From: Vibrio sp. 10N.286.49.B3
GTDB lineage: Bacteria > Pseudomonadota > Gammaproteobacteria > Enterobacterales > Vibrionaceae
DNA length: 64,000 nucleotides
Direction of reading: 5' to 3'
NCBI RefSeq assembly: GCF_002873395.1
Contig: NZ_MCUV01000003.1
Coordinates: forward strand, 1,371 to 65,370
The notes under the pieces: model-generated
Database searches by the model: none
The model's input: the letters and a program-made list of their open reading frames with translations, nothing else
What the model was told of the DNA's origin: nothing
Translations under genes and position numbers: made by a program
Part shown: positions 56,055 through 64,000 of the stretch, one piece after another
Layout of the letters: every line of letters starts with the position of its first letter
Position numbering within the stretch: position 1 is the first letter of the stretch

Positions 56055-56362
56055 AAATACACCTCATAATTACTATGATTGAGATAATAGATTGGTTTTA
56101 TTTCGGAAATATTACTGATATAAATATTAATAGAACTGTCATGTAACACGTATTACATCAAAACGTGATCTCTGCTACATTATTTAATCTCATTCGAGTA
56201 AATAGATACTTATAATTTATTAGGCATTCATTTTTATAGCGTGAGTATATTTAACATAGATTAAGTGAATATATATTTACCGGCAGAATATCGAAAGGGC
56301 TGTAAATAAAAGACCCTCGTTATATGAAGGTCTCTATATAGATCTATTTTTAATATGAAGTA
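56055..56362. other. 308-base gap between tatA and a chemotaxis receptor gene
   Basis: This AT-rich stretch should hold the promoter of the tatA-tatB-phosphoesterase operon on the minus strand and the end of the chemotaxis gene transcript. I see no clear hairpin terminator, tRNA or strong palindrome. CTCGTTATATGAAG near 56310-56330 may form a weak stem. No gene is evident. Confidence 0.5.
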
Positions 56363-58486
56363 CTAAGCGACGTTTCTCACTTCAAAGCGATTCACCAACT
56401 GCTCTAATCGAGTTAGTGTATTTTGCATCAACGTTGTACGCCTAGACAGTTGCTGTGAAGATAATGCTAATGCCTCTGAAGATTCTTGAGCTGTATCCAC
56501 AGTCTTTCCATACTCAGCACTATTCTTAGCGAGATCATTAATAATCGTAAACAACTCATTCACTGATTGGTGCATAGCAGCACTACGCTGAACTGAATTA
56601 ACCATAACCGCATTACTTTCGACATTTTTAATCCCTTGCTCCATATGGTTAACAGCGGTTTGAGACTGCTGATGTAACTGGTTCATCATAATACCAATAT
56701 TATTAGCCGCTTCTGAAGTACGGTTTGCTAATGTGCGAACTTCATCGGCAACAACAGAAAAACCTCGTCCGTGCTCACCTGCCCTTGCCGCTTCAATCGC
56801 CGCATTTAATGCCAGCAGATTCGTTTGCGCTGTGATATCGGTAATGATGGTCACCACTTCCGTAATCTTGTTCATATCAGTGTTTACTTCATTAACACTT
56901 TGCGCAGAAGCTTCAACGATTGATTTGATCTGAAGAGCACTATCTGCAGCTTGTTGAAACTCTTGCTCGGCACTTTCTACCGACTTTTCCATAACCGATT
57001 CAACCGTAATCGCCGAATCATTTGCATTGGTTATTTCACTTTGCTGTATTTTAGTTAGCTGCAACATATCATCGATGGAAGATGAGGTGATCGAACTCGC
57101 TTGTGATAGTTGCTGAGTTCGCCTAAACATTGACTCACTCACTTGGGTTACCTCATTAGTGGCAAAGATAATTTCTGAAATAACCCCTTCCAAATGATCA
57201 ATAAAGCTATTTGTCCAACGACCTAAACCGCCGATATCATCAGCTTTAAGTAAATCGGCATCAATTCGCTGGGTTAAATTCCCATCACCTTCCGTTAAGG
57301 TTTGCATTATCTGAGTCATACGTTCAATACGTTGCGTTAACGGGCGTACCACTAAGCGATATAAAAGAAAAAGGATGATGGTTAGAACAAAAGCCGTTAA
57401 CCCAATTTGAGCAATGAGATTAAGCCCTAAGAAGTGAGACATGGATAATGGCAGCAACGAAGCGAATAAACCGCCAATAGTAAACTGCTTAGTTAATGAA
57501 TAAGATAGGCTTCGATGACGGTAAACTTCCTCTAAATCGGCTTCACACATCATGCCCCATTTATCGGGAGAGCCAGGAAGTTGGAAGGTCACACCTTTAC
57601 CGATGACAGGGATATGACGGTAATCTGAGTAACCAGGGTAGCTGACAAATATGTTTTCACCATTGCGAATGGTCTCCCTTATTCCTGGGTGCAATTGACC
57701 TGTCGCGGGATCATTAAACACCACTTCAAACTCAGTATGTTGACTGACTTTGACCATCCCCCAATCTGTATTGATGCCTTCTTTTAAGTTTTCCCCATGT
57801 GAAAAAGTGTTATCTTCAAAACGAGAGCGGGATAAAGCCGTACCGGAACGAATCGATGTATCATGGTTAGAGTCAATCATAAATATATAGTTATCACCCG
57901 ATTCACTATATATATGACCCGCTTCTCTTTGAATTATATCGCTGATAACATCATTTGGCACACGACCACATAAGCAACCTTGTATCCCTGTTTCATCACT
58001 AAATGGCTGATAAAACATGAGGGTTACTGCATCATGAAATTTTGAACTTGAAGCACCTAATTGAAGCGTTCTGCTATCTTTATAAGGTCCATGTAAGTAA
58101 GGTTGCTGGCTGCCATGCTCTAACGCTAATCTTGAAACCTGGATATCACCGGGAGGAATTTGATGCGATGAATGAAGCGTATTGCCCTCTAAATCGACAA
58201 CAAATAACTCACTAAAATCTTGCCCTCGGGTTAACAGCTGCTTTAGTGTTTGAGCCCTTTCTTGGCTATCTTTCGAGGAGAGATATAACGCGGCATCTGC
58301 TAGGAATGACCACTGATTCTTTGCCCAAGTTTGTAGTAAGTTCACTCGTGTATTAGCAATATTTTGGAAACTAACTTCTAACTCTTGAGTTCGTGTACGG
58401 TTTAAATAACACGCTTTACGCATTGCTATCTTTCCCGTTGTTCCAAACCAAGGAAGCCATCGATATTCATTATGCGTAAGATTCAT
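56363..58486 (-). CDS. Methyl-accepting chemotaxis protein with large N-terminal sensor
   Basis: A 707-residue receptor. The ATG at 58486 follows AGGGTAACG. The first 330 residues form a Cache/PDC-like sensor without a leading membrane helix or signal peptide. Two closely spaced hydrophobic segments lie at about 338-385 (ending in [13 protein letters not shown]), then HAMP (to about 440) and the signalling domain. Its hairpin tip is EVTQ..., with [20 protein letters not shown] and [20 protein letters not shown]. If both segments span, the sensor would face the cytoplasm. The ligand is unknown. A pair of palindromes lies upstream. Confidence 0.88.
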   Translation of the reverse strand: MNLTHNEYRWLPWFGTTGKIAMRKACYLNRTRTQELEVSFQNIANTRVNLLQTWAKNQWSFLADAALYLSSKDSQERAQTLKQLLTRGQDFSELFVVDLEGNTLHSSHQIPPGDIQVSRLALEHGSQQPYLHGPYKDSRTLQLGASSSKFHDAVTLMFYQPFSDETGIQGCLCGRVPNDVISDIIQREAGHIYSESGDNYIFMIDSNHDTSIRSGTALSRSRFEDNTFSHGENLKEGINTDWGMVKVSQHTEFEVVFNDPATGQLHPGIRETIRNGENIFVSYPGYSDYRHIPVIGKGVTFQLPGSPDKWGMMCEADLEEVYRHRSLSYSLTKQFTIGGLFASLLPLSMSHFLGLNLIAQIGLTAFVLTIILFLLYRLVVRPLTQRIERMTQIMQTLTEGDGNLTQRIDADLLKADDIGGLGRWTNSFIDHLEGVISEIIFATNEVTQVSESMFRRTQQLSQASSITSSSIDDMLQLTKIQQSEITNANDSAITVESVMEKSVESAEQEFQQAADSALQIKSIVEASAQSVNEVNTDMNKITEVVTIITDITAQTNLLALNAAIEAARAGEHGRGFSVVADEVRTLANRTSEAANNIGIMMNQLHQQSQTAVNHMEQGIKNVESNAVMVNSVQRSAAMHQSVNELFTIINDLAKNSAEYGKTVDTAQESSEALALSSQQLSRRTTLMQNTLTRLEQLVNRFEVRNVA

Positions 58487-58590
58487 CGTTACCCTGCAAT
58501 AGTTAAATTTTCACCCTCTTATGCAAGCAAATATCGCGCCATCAATATTAGCCTATTCCATTGAAAAACAAGCACATTCACCGACATCTA

Positions 58591-58637
58591 GCACCAATTA
58601 AGTGCAATAACTCATTACTTGCACCATTAAAATGCAA
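58591..58637. repeat. Two related palindromes upstream of the chemotaxis receptor gene
   Basis: GCACCAATTAAGTGC (58591-58605) and TTGCACCATTAAAATGCAA (58619-58637) are each inverted repeats with GCAC/GTGC or TTGCA/TGCAA arms and a shared GCACCA..TTAA core. They could be an operator pair for the receptor gene or part of the terminator region of the pyrophosphatase gene. Confidence 0.5.
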
Positions 58638-58666
58638 AAAATCCCCACTGCAAAACAGTGAGGATT
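58636..58666 (-). terminator. Terminator after the pyrophosphatase gene
   Basis: On the minus strand AATCCTCACTG pairs with CAGTGGGGATT (one U.G pair) around TTTTG and is followed by a T-run. It lies about 37 bases past the stop at 58703. Confidence 0.85.
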
Positions 58667-58702
58667 CTACTTTAATAACTCATTATCAGAGCGTTTTTGA
58701 TA

Positions 58703-59719
58703 TTACTTATTCAGTTTTTCTACGGCTTTCTGAATCGCTGGACCAATTTGGCGCTTACGGGATGTTACGCCATCTAAACGAAGCCATTCAGAGTCAGACT
58801 TAAGAGCGAATGCTTGCTCTGCAACAAGAGCATCACTTTCATCAATCCACATTAAGTTTGCTCGTTTATGCTTAGTGTCCGTCACAGAGAAAAATAGGTG
58901 ATCTAAACCAGTGGCTGTTTTGTGTGCTTTCATTGCCGCAACAAACTCGTCATGACGGTCAAGTAGCTCTTGTGCTGTCAATGTTTCAGCAACACCGATA
59001 CCAACTTGTTTACCACCATATTCGAAGGTTTTGTAATCCATCGTTAGGATATCTTCAGCTGCGACATTTTTCAGATCTGATTTGGCATTAAGCATCTCTT
59101 GACCAAATGCATTGATATCTTTAATGCCCGCTACTTTTGCTAATTTTTCAGCATGCTCACGGTCATAGTCAGTGGTGGTTGCTGACTGAAAAATCACAGT
59201 ATCAGATAAAATACCAGCCAATGTCGTACATGCAGTAACGGTGTCAAAAGTAACACCTTGCTTTTCTGCAATGTCAGCAAGAATGGTCGCAGCAGAACCC
59301 CAAGCTCTAATATCCATCGCTGTCACATGTGATGTTTCTACTGGCTTACCAGCAATCGTATGGTGATCAATAATCGCAACAATGTCTTCTTGATTAACTG
59401 TCTCATGTAATTGAGTTTGCTGATTAAAATCAACTAAACCAATTTTCTTATCACTAAAATCATTTAAGACCATAGGTGCTGATGCTTTACAGTAATCAAC
59501 AACAAATTGACTTTCAGGGTTAATCGGCTCTGGTACCACTGCCGTTCCACCGTAAATAAAAGCAGCGGCTAAAGCTGAAGTCATGCTGTCTGTATCTGGG
59601 CTTAAGTGACCCGTCCATACAAGATCATCAACAACATTATTAGCAGGGCGCTGTAAGTCAAAAGCAAAAGCAGTCGATGAAGCAGATAAAATTAATAGAG
59701 AAAGCAGTGTCTTTTTCAC
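58703..59719 (-). CDS. ppaC: Exported manganese-dependent (family II) inorganic pyrophosphatase
   Basis: A 338-residue DHH/DHHA2 family enzyme that splits pyrophosphate. Metal motifs are complete: WTGHLSPDTDSMTSA, VDFNQ, IDHHTIAGKP, and the phosphate-binding SRKRQIGP near the C-terminus. The start is set at GTG 59719, after TTTAGG, because it opens a signal peptide (MKKTLLSLLILSASSTAFAF) before the mature enzyme; the longer frame to 59812 lacks a good site. Family II pyrophosphatases normally work in the cytosol, so a secretion signal is unusual. The periplasmic location is inferred from that signal. Confidence 0.87.
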   Translation of the reverse strand: MKKTLLSLLILSASSTAFAFDLQRPANNVVDDLVWTGHLSPDTDSMTSALAAAFIYGGTAVVPEPINPESQFVVDYCKASAPMVLNDFSDKKIGLVDFNQQTQLHETVNQEDIVAIIDHHTIAGKPVETSHVTAMDIRAWGSAATILADIAEKQGVTFDTVTACTTLAGILSDTVIFQSATTTDYDREHAEKLAKVAGIKDINAFGQEMLNAKSDLKNVAAEDILTMDYKTFEYGGKQVGIGVAETLTAQELLDRHDEFVAAMKAHKTATGLDHLFFSVTDTKHKRANLMWIDESDALVAEQAFALKSDSEWLRLDGVTSRKRQIGPAIQKAVEKLNK

Positions 59720-59840
59720 GATATACCTAAAATAGTCAGTGGCTTGAATTGCCGTTACTATAAGAATATCGCATGTCATTTTTATTACGGCACCGTTGCA
59801 CAATGATGACAAGTATATAATTCTGTCTAACGTAGCCTTT

Positions 59841-60323
59841 TCATAACTCTTTCACCATCCAAACATCACAGCCATTATGAATGGTGCCTGCCAATGGAGC
59901 CTCTAAGTGCGTAAACCCCTGCTTTTCATATAATTTAATTGCTGATGTCATCGTAGCTAAAGTATCTAAATAGCATTGTTGATAATTTTGAGCTTTAGCA
60001 AATACCAGACTCTGCTCTAATAATTGCTGCCCAATACCTAAACCGCGAGCTTTAGGTAATAAAAACAGTTTACGCAACTCACAAACCGATAAATCATCAC
60101 TAAAAGGCGCAATACCACCACCGCCAACCACTTCTCCTTCTAAGATCGCAACAAAATAAGCACTACCCTGTTCAGCATGATAATGGTTGCTCATATGACT
60201 CACCTCACTATCCGATGGACCAAAACCCTCACCGATAGCTTTAAACTCAGTTCCAACTGTTTTTATAATATCAGCGATAACAGAGTCATTTTCCATTTTA
60301 ATTTTACTGATTTTTATACTCAA
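59841..60323 (-). CDS. GNAT family N-acetyltransferase
   Basis: A 160-residue acetyltransferase covering one GNAT domain. The acetyl-CoA loop is KARGLGIGQQLLEQ (motif A, residues about 91-104), preceded by ELRKLFLLP and followed by CYLDTLATMTSAIKLYEKQG. The TTG start at 60323 has a strong AAGG site; a later ATG at 60296 is weaker. The substrate cannot be told from sequence. Confidence 0.85.
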   Translation of the reverse strand: MSIKISKIKMENDSVIADIIKTVGTEFKAIGEGFGPSDSEVSHMSNHYHAEQGSAYFVAILEGEVVGGGGIAPFSDDLSVCELRKLFLLPKARGLGIGQQLLEQSLVFAKAQNYQQCYLDTLATMTSAIKLYEKQGFTHLEAPLAGTIHNGCDVWMVKEL

Positions 60324-60440
60324 TATTCACCTTCCCCTTTTCGTTTTCTTGTATGAGATTAATTTGTACATCTGTCTAATTGGAATATAATCTAACCCAT
60401 TCCAATGTAAGCAATCCATCCTAATTATCCTGAGGTATTT

Positions 60441-61022
60441 ATGCAACATTCTCTTAAATTGATAGCAACTGTATTAATCAGCACGATTGTTATCTTCAGT
60501 TCTGCTGCTTTTGCTAAACAAGACAGTTACACTGAAGCCAAATCTAACTTTCAAAAAGCACCTGAAACACTTCATTTTTTTGACCAAGCTTATGGCTATG
60601 CCATTTTCCCAACAATTGGTAAAGGCGGTATTGGTATTGGTGCTGCTCATGGCAAAGGGAAAGTATACAAAAATGGGCAGTATGTGGGCGATTCAAAAGT
60701 GAGCCAACTATCGATTGGTTTACAATTTGGTGGTCAAATCTATAGTGAAGTAATTTTCTTCAAAGATGCTGCAGCATATAATGAATTCACTAGCGGTAAT
60801 TTTGAATTTAGTGCACAAGCTTCTGCTGTCGCAATCAATGTGGGCGCTACTGCACAGGTGGGAACAACTGGTAATTCTGCAACAGCAGGACAAGATGGTG
60901 GCGCTAATCATGCAGCTAAAACAAATTATGTCAATGGTATGGCGATCTTTACAGCAGCGAAAGGAGGACTCATGTATGAAGCTGCCCTTGCTGGTCAATC
61001 CTTCTCTTTTAAAGCAAAATAA
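60441..61022 (+). CDS. Exported YSC84/SYLF-type lipid-binding protein
   Basis: A 193-residue protein. A signal peptide ending at SAAFAKQ precedes a YSC84/SYLF domain: AYGYAIFPTIGKGGIGIGAA, then GKVYKNGQYVGDSKVSQLSI and GLQFGGQIYSEVIFF. A glycine/threonine-rich insert lies near 140-155, and the end reads NGMAIFTAAKGGLMYEAALA. In eukaryotes SYLF binds phosphoinositides and actin; bacterial members are exported, probably acting at the envelope. The function is unclear. It stands alone with a strong terminator. Confidence 0.85.
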   Translation: MQHSLKLIATVLISTIVIFSSAAFAKQDSYTEAKSNFQKAPETLHFFDQAYGYAIFPTIGKGGIGIGAAHGKGKVYKNGQYVGDSKVSQLSIGLQFGGQIYSEVIFFKDAAAYNEFTSGNFEFSAQASAVAINVGATAQVGTTGNSATAGQDGGANHAAKTNYVNGMAIFTAAKGGLMYEAALAGQSFSFKAK

Positions 61023-61035
61023 AACTTAATCCCAG

Positions 61036-61080
61036 AAAAGCAAAGTGACTTAATGTATATCAAATGGTCACTTTGCTTTT
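61036..61080 (+). terminator. Terminator after the YSC84/SYLF gene
   Basis: AAAAGCAAAGTGAC pairs exactly with GTCACTTTGCTTTT around a 17-base loop, giving a 14-bp stem with T-rich end. It begins 14 bases past the stop. Confidence 0.9.
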
Positions 61081-61160
61081 TACTGTGAGTAAGATTATAT
61101 CAATCGTAGTAAGTCGCTTATTAAAACGCTACTTCTGATCTCTGAATTTGCTTGGTATTA

Positions 61161-62051
61161 TTAATTTAAATGATTGGCAGCATATTCAGTTAAAGCCGAC
61201 GATAAACCTTCTAGCTCAGTACTAACATTTAAGCTGGTTGGAAAGTAGAAAGAAATACCTATTTTTAAAGTATTTGCCACTTCTTTTATTTTTAACTGAA
61301 CTAACTGATTACTATCCACTAACGGCTGAGCTAAGCTACTACTCATGATTGCCCAACCATCATGCTGTATTAAGGTCAATAATACATCATTATTACTAAC
61401 AAGCCTTTGATCGGCTGAAAGAGAAAATAACTCCGGCATAGAGTAGTAATGGTTTTCACTAATATACTGCTTGGTTATTTTTAAATCACCTAAGGTTACA
61501 TCCTCAAGATCTAATAGCGGGTGGTTAGGGTGGCAATAAGCTGAGTGTTCATCAGTACCAAGGTTAATAAAGTTAAAAATGCCTTCCGCTGAATGGGTTT
61601 GCTTATTTTGCATAATCGCTAAAGCATTTTTATTATTGGTTAATGCATCAATCACTTCATCTCTATTACGATGTAACCAATTTAATTTGATATGCGCAAA
61701 ATGCTTTTCCATATATCGCTCTGCATATAAAATCAAAGCATTAGGTACTAAAATATCATGGTAGATATCAAAATGTGTCAACTGTGTTTGATAGCGATCG
61801 ATCAAACGGGTATTTAACTGTTCTGTGCCTTGTACTAGTAATTTTGCTTGGCGGTAAATTGCAAGTCCACTTTCAGTAGCAACCGCTTTTTTACCCTTAA
61901 TTTCAAAAAGTTGAATAGCATAACTATCCTCAAGCGCTTTAACTTGCTCACGAATAGTTGTGCGATCTTTATTTAAAGCCTTCGCAGCCTGACTGTAGCT
62001 TCCCTCTTCAAGTGTTGCACAAAATGATGCTAAGTGCTCATATGAGAACAT
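61161..62051 (-). CDS. LysR-family transcriptional regulator
   Basis: A 296-residue regulator. The start is ATG 62051 (MFSYEHLASFCATLEEGS), spaced after GGAG; a TTG at 62063 is less likely. The helix-turn-helix (about 17-40) reads SYSQAAKALNKDRTTIREQV, and the C-terminal part (about 90-290) is the effector domain. The DNA-recognition helix is unusual in having KDRTTIREQV in place of the common TQPAVSRQI pattern. The target is unknown: no divergent gene lies close by, since the next gene upstream is on the same strand. Confidence 0.87.
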   Translation of the reverse strand: MFSYEHLASFCATLEEGSYSQAAKALNKDRTTIREQVKALEDSYAIQLFEIKGKKAVATESGLAIYRQAKLLVQGTEQLNTRLIDRYQTQLTHFDIYHDILVPNALILYAERYMEKHFAHIKLNWLHRNRDEVIDALTNNKNALAIMQNKQTHSAEGIFNFINLGTDEHSAYCHPNHPLLDLEDVTLGDLKITKQYISENHYYSMPELFSLSADQRLVSNNDVLLTLIQHDGWAIMSSSLAQPLVDSNQLVQLKIKEVANTLKIGISFYFPTSLNVSTELEGLSSALTEYAANHLN

Positions 62052-62199
62052 ATCCCTCTCCAAATGATGGCTTTAACCCATCAATATGAATAATTTAGAA
62101 CGATTATAACTGGTAAGTATTCTTTTGTCGATCACTAGAAGACGCAAGAAAAATAGAATGAACGTTCAATACGATCTTTTCATTAAGACGAATAGTAAG

Positions 62200-62568
62200 C
62201 TAATCAAGTGCTAACCACTTTTCAGCCTCTTCTCTTTCTAAACGAGAAAATGCTTTAATTTCAAGGTTAGGGATTAATTTGCCTTCCAGTTCACTCATCA
62301 CCTTTACCCAAGCTTGATCAGACAAAACAGCCGCTTTTTTATATTGCTTAATGATCGTAAACAGCTCTGGCATTCTTTTCAGTTCAAGCAAAATAGCATC
62401 TAAGGTCGGTAGTTGGTAATCAATGATATCGCAGAGCATTCTCCCTTCTGTTACCCCTTCAGATCCACTCACAAACTGATCCAAAGCGATGAGCATATCT
62501 TGTGCGTTGAGCTTGCCATCCATCTCAATATCAAGTCGGTTATCATCTATACGGTTAACGATAAACAT
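62200..62568 (-). CDS. SpoIIAA-like STAS/SEC14-type protein
   Basis: A 122-residue protein of the SpoIIAA-like (DUF3478) family, an alpha/beta domain related to STAS and CRAL-TRIO. It opens MFIVNRIDDNRLDIEMDGKL with the strand-helix pattern of the family and continues RMLCDIIDYQLPTLDAILLE, then KKAAVLSDQAWVKVMSELEG. Such proteins are small, soluble and often linked to membranes or lipids; the role is unknown. It has a clear AGAGAGG ribosome-binding site. Confidence 0.8.
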   Translation of the reverse strand: MFIVNRIDDNRLDIEMDGKLNAQDMLIALDQFVSGSEGVTEGRMLCDIIDYQLPTLDAILLELKRMPELFTIIKQYKKAAVLSDQAWVKVMSELEGKLIPNLEIKAFSRLEREEAEKWLALD

Positions 62569-62881
62569 AAGTTACCTCTCTTAGATAAATTCGAGCAACA
62601 CCTATCTCTTACTCAGAAAGAATACCTTTTACATCATAGGCATTCATAAATAATAATTCAGTTGTGATTATTTGCTATTAACTTGAGTGTAATTCATCAA
62701 ATTTGTGTAAAGTTCACTCTTTTATTTTTCATAAAATGGAAACACCACAACCTAACAGTAAGCCGTATAACATAAAAAAATGGCATATTTACATTTTATT
62801 GCATAAAAACGAGACTCAAACCCTATCTATAAACTGTTAATATTTGTAACATGCCGCCATACTTTATTCTATGGGCTCAAA

Positions 62882-64000
62882 ATGAAAAAAATTAACTTTA
62901 GGACGATTGACGGTATTTTTATCAAATTGTCCATTAATGATAAAATGTGGATGGTTTTTGCTCTATTTATGATTGCGTTAACCTTCACCGCTAGTTCTCG
63001 TTACTTCTCAACCCTTGACCAATTTGAACAGCAGTCAATAACGGCTGTTGAATATAAACTTGCAGGGGTTTTAAGTAGCAGTGATATCAACACCTCTGTC
63101 GTACCAAATCTACGCCCGGCTTCATTCGTTGCTGATTCAACCTTTGTTAATGGTATCGCTACTGCCACGGCACAACACTCATCAGGGCAAGCTTACACTT
63201 TGTCAGAAAACTTCTCTTCTGCTCAAAAGTCATTTAAGAGTGCAGCCTTTACTACTTTTGCACTGACTTTCCTTTGGGTTATCCCTTTTGCTGTCTTTGC
63301 TTATTGGGTTGCTACCTTTATTGGTGGTGCTTTGTGGGATATCTACAGCACCAGCCAAAAGATTGCCGCTGGTGATTTAACGTCTCGTTTAGGGTTTCAC
63401 GCTGGTAGAGATGAGTTTGGCACTATTGGGGCTGAACTTGATAATGCGATGAATACACTATCAGAGTTAGTTACCACGGTTAAAAATAACGCCGTTACCT
63501 TAGAGGATACCTCGGATGCTTTTGAGCGTGATACCCAAGAAAGTAGCGTACAAATAACCAACCAATACGCATCATTGGATTCAGTTGCTACCGCAATGGA
63601 AGAGATGACAGCATCAGCAAAAGAAGTTTGTTCTATCGCAAACCAAGCAACGTCACAAGCCGAGCAGGATGCAGCACAAGTGAATGATAGCCGTCAACGT
63701 GTTGAACGTGCTATTGAAGAGATTGCCCATCTATCTGAATATATTGGTCAAGCATCAAGCTCTGTTTCTTCTTTAAATGATAATACTTCACAAATTAGTG
63801 AAGTAATTACCACCATCAACGGCATTTCAGAACAGACGAATTTACTGGCACTAAATGCTGCGATTGAAGCGGCGCGTGCTGGTGAGCAAGGGCGTGGTTT
63901 TGCTGTTGTTGCCGATGAAGTAAGAACCCTAGCAAGCCGTACTCAGGCAGCGACAGTTGAAATTCAAACCATGATTGAACAACTACAGTCTGAAAGCCAA
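62882..64000 (+). CDS. Methyl-accepting chemotaxis protein (cut by the window end)
   Basis: The open frame starts at ATG 62882 and runs off the window, giving 373 residues so far. A first membrane helix (about 22-42, [18 protein letters not shown]) is followed by a short periplasmic part (about 80 residues), a second helix (about 122-145, ending ATFIGG), a HAMP domain (about 145-200), and the signalling region with [20 protein letters not shown] and [20 protein letters not shown]. The unusually small sensor region limits what ligand it could bind. The preceding 313-base gap 62569-62881 holds the promoter but no other gene. Confidence 0.92.
   Translation, partial: MKKINFRTIDGIFIKLSINDKMWMVFALFMIALTFTASSRYFSTLDQFEQQSITAVEYKLAGVLSSSDINTSVVPNLRPASFVADSTFVNGIATATAQHSSGQAYTLSENFSSAQKSFKSAAFTTFALTFLWVIPFAVFAYWVATFIGGALWDIYSTSQKIAAGDLTSRLGFHAGRDEFGTIGAELDNAMNTLSELVTTVKNNAVTLEDTSDAFERDTQESSVQITNQYASLDSVATAMEEMTASAKEVCSIANQATSQAEQDAAQVNDSRQRVERAIEEIAHLSEYIGQASSSVSSLNDNTSQISEVITTINGISEQTNLLALNAAIEAARAGEQGRGFAVVADEVRTLASRTQAATVEIQTMIEQLQSESQ

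Noticed and set aside
58561-58803. Plus-strand 80-codon frame across the pyrophosphatase terminator
   Set aside because: It runs through a clear terminator hairpin and the antisense of the pyrophosphatase C-terminus and has no ribosome-binding site.
62840-62862. Possible sigma-28 promoter (TAAA ... GCCG) before the last chemotaxis gene
   Set aside because: TAAA and GCCG are present, but the spacing is about 19 bases instead of the 15 expected between these elements, and the downstream half does not read GCCGATAA.
1-64000. CRISPR arrays, insertion sequences, prophage or integrons
   Set aside because: I looked for regularly spaced repeats, transposase or integrase motifs, and phage structural genes and saw none; the tRNA pair at the left edge has no adjacent integrase in view.

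Overview
The window looks like a chromosomal segment of a marine gammaproteobacterium of the Vibrionaceae, possibly Photobacterium, Aliivibrio or Vibrio; the genus cannot be fixed from the sequence alone. The evidence is the TonB2 cluster with TtpC (DUF3450-ttpC-exbB2-exbD2-tonB2-TPR), a VemP-like arrest peptide upstream of a yajC-less secDF pair, a torCA operon, and the visibly AT-rich composition. I see no prophage, insertion sequence, integrase, CRISPR array or rRNA. Most of it reads as ordinary chromosome with scattered accessory loci.

Layout. 0-2 kb: two identical tRNA-Val(GAC) genes on the minus strand, then a guanine-class purine riboswitch leading into an AzgA-type purine permease. 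2.1-7.6 kb: the TonB2 energy-transduction operon (minus) behind a Fur-like box. 7.7-13.2 kb: a two-gene module of a DUF2726 nuclease-like protein and a 1567-residue DUF4011 helicase-nuclease, a plausible defence or DNA-processing unit. 13.4-21 kb: an M20 peptidase, a small P-loop kinase, a VieB-like response regulator, metA with a MetJ box, a PilW-like lipoprotein, rlmF, a YgjP-like metallopeptidase and a glutaredoxin. 21.2-26.4 kb: a signalling island with a BLUF blue-light sensor divergent from a GGDEF-EAL protein, followed by a CheB-CheR-PAS fusion. 26.5-31.2 kb: housekeeping genes plus a Fur-box-controlled siderophore-interacting protein and an M32 carboxypeptidase. 31.2-33 kb: an accessory patch with gene debris and two paralogous OB-fold genes. 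33-40 kb: a PAS-GGDEF protein, then a LysR regulator divergent from a 2-aminoethylphosphonate-type ABC importer operon ending in a HAD phosphatase. 40-46.3 kb: a DEAD-box helicase, a ParBc_2 lipoprotein, sfsA and pflB. 46.3-50 kb: torCA for anaerobic TMAO respiration.

50-56 kb is the most interesting part. secD-secF are preceded by a gene whose product has the features of VemP, the nascent-chain export monitor. Ten bases around the vemP stop codon are exactly complementary to the secD ribosome-binding region, as expected if a stalled ribosome opens the secD start. Next to it is a small operon of tatA (52 codons), tatB and a twin-arginine lipoprotein metallophosphoesterase, with no tatC.

56-64 kb: two methyl-accepting chemotaxis proteins (one cut by the window end), a family II pyrophosphatase with an export signal, a GNAT acetyltransferase, a YSC84/SYLF protein, a LysR regulator and a SpoIIAA-like STAS protein.

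Several systems bear on the cell envelope and a marine life style: TonB2 and the siderophore-interacting protein for iron, SecDF2/VemP and Tat for export, TorCA and PflB for anoxic growth, and chemotaxis, c-di-GMP and BLUF proteins for sensing. All calls come from reading the sequence; no database search was run.
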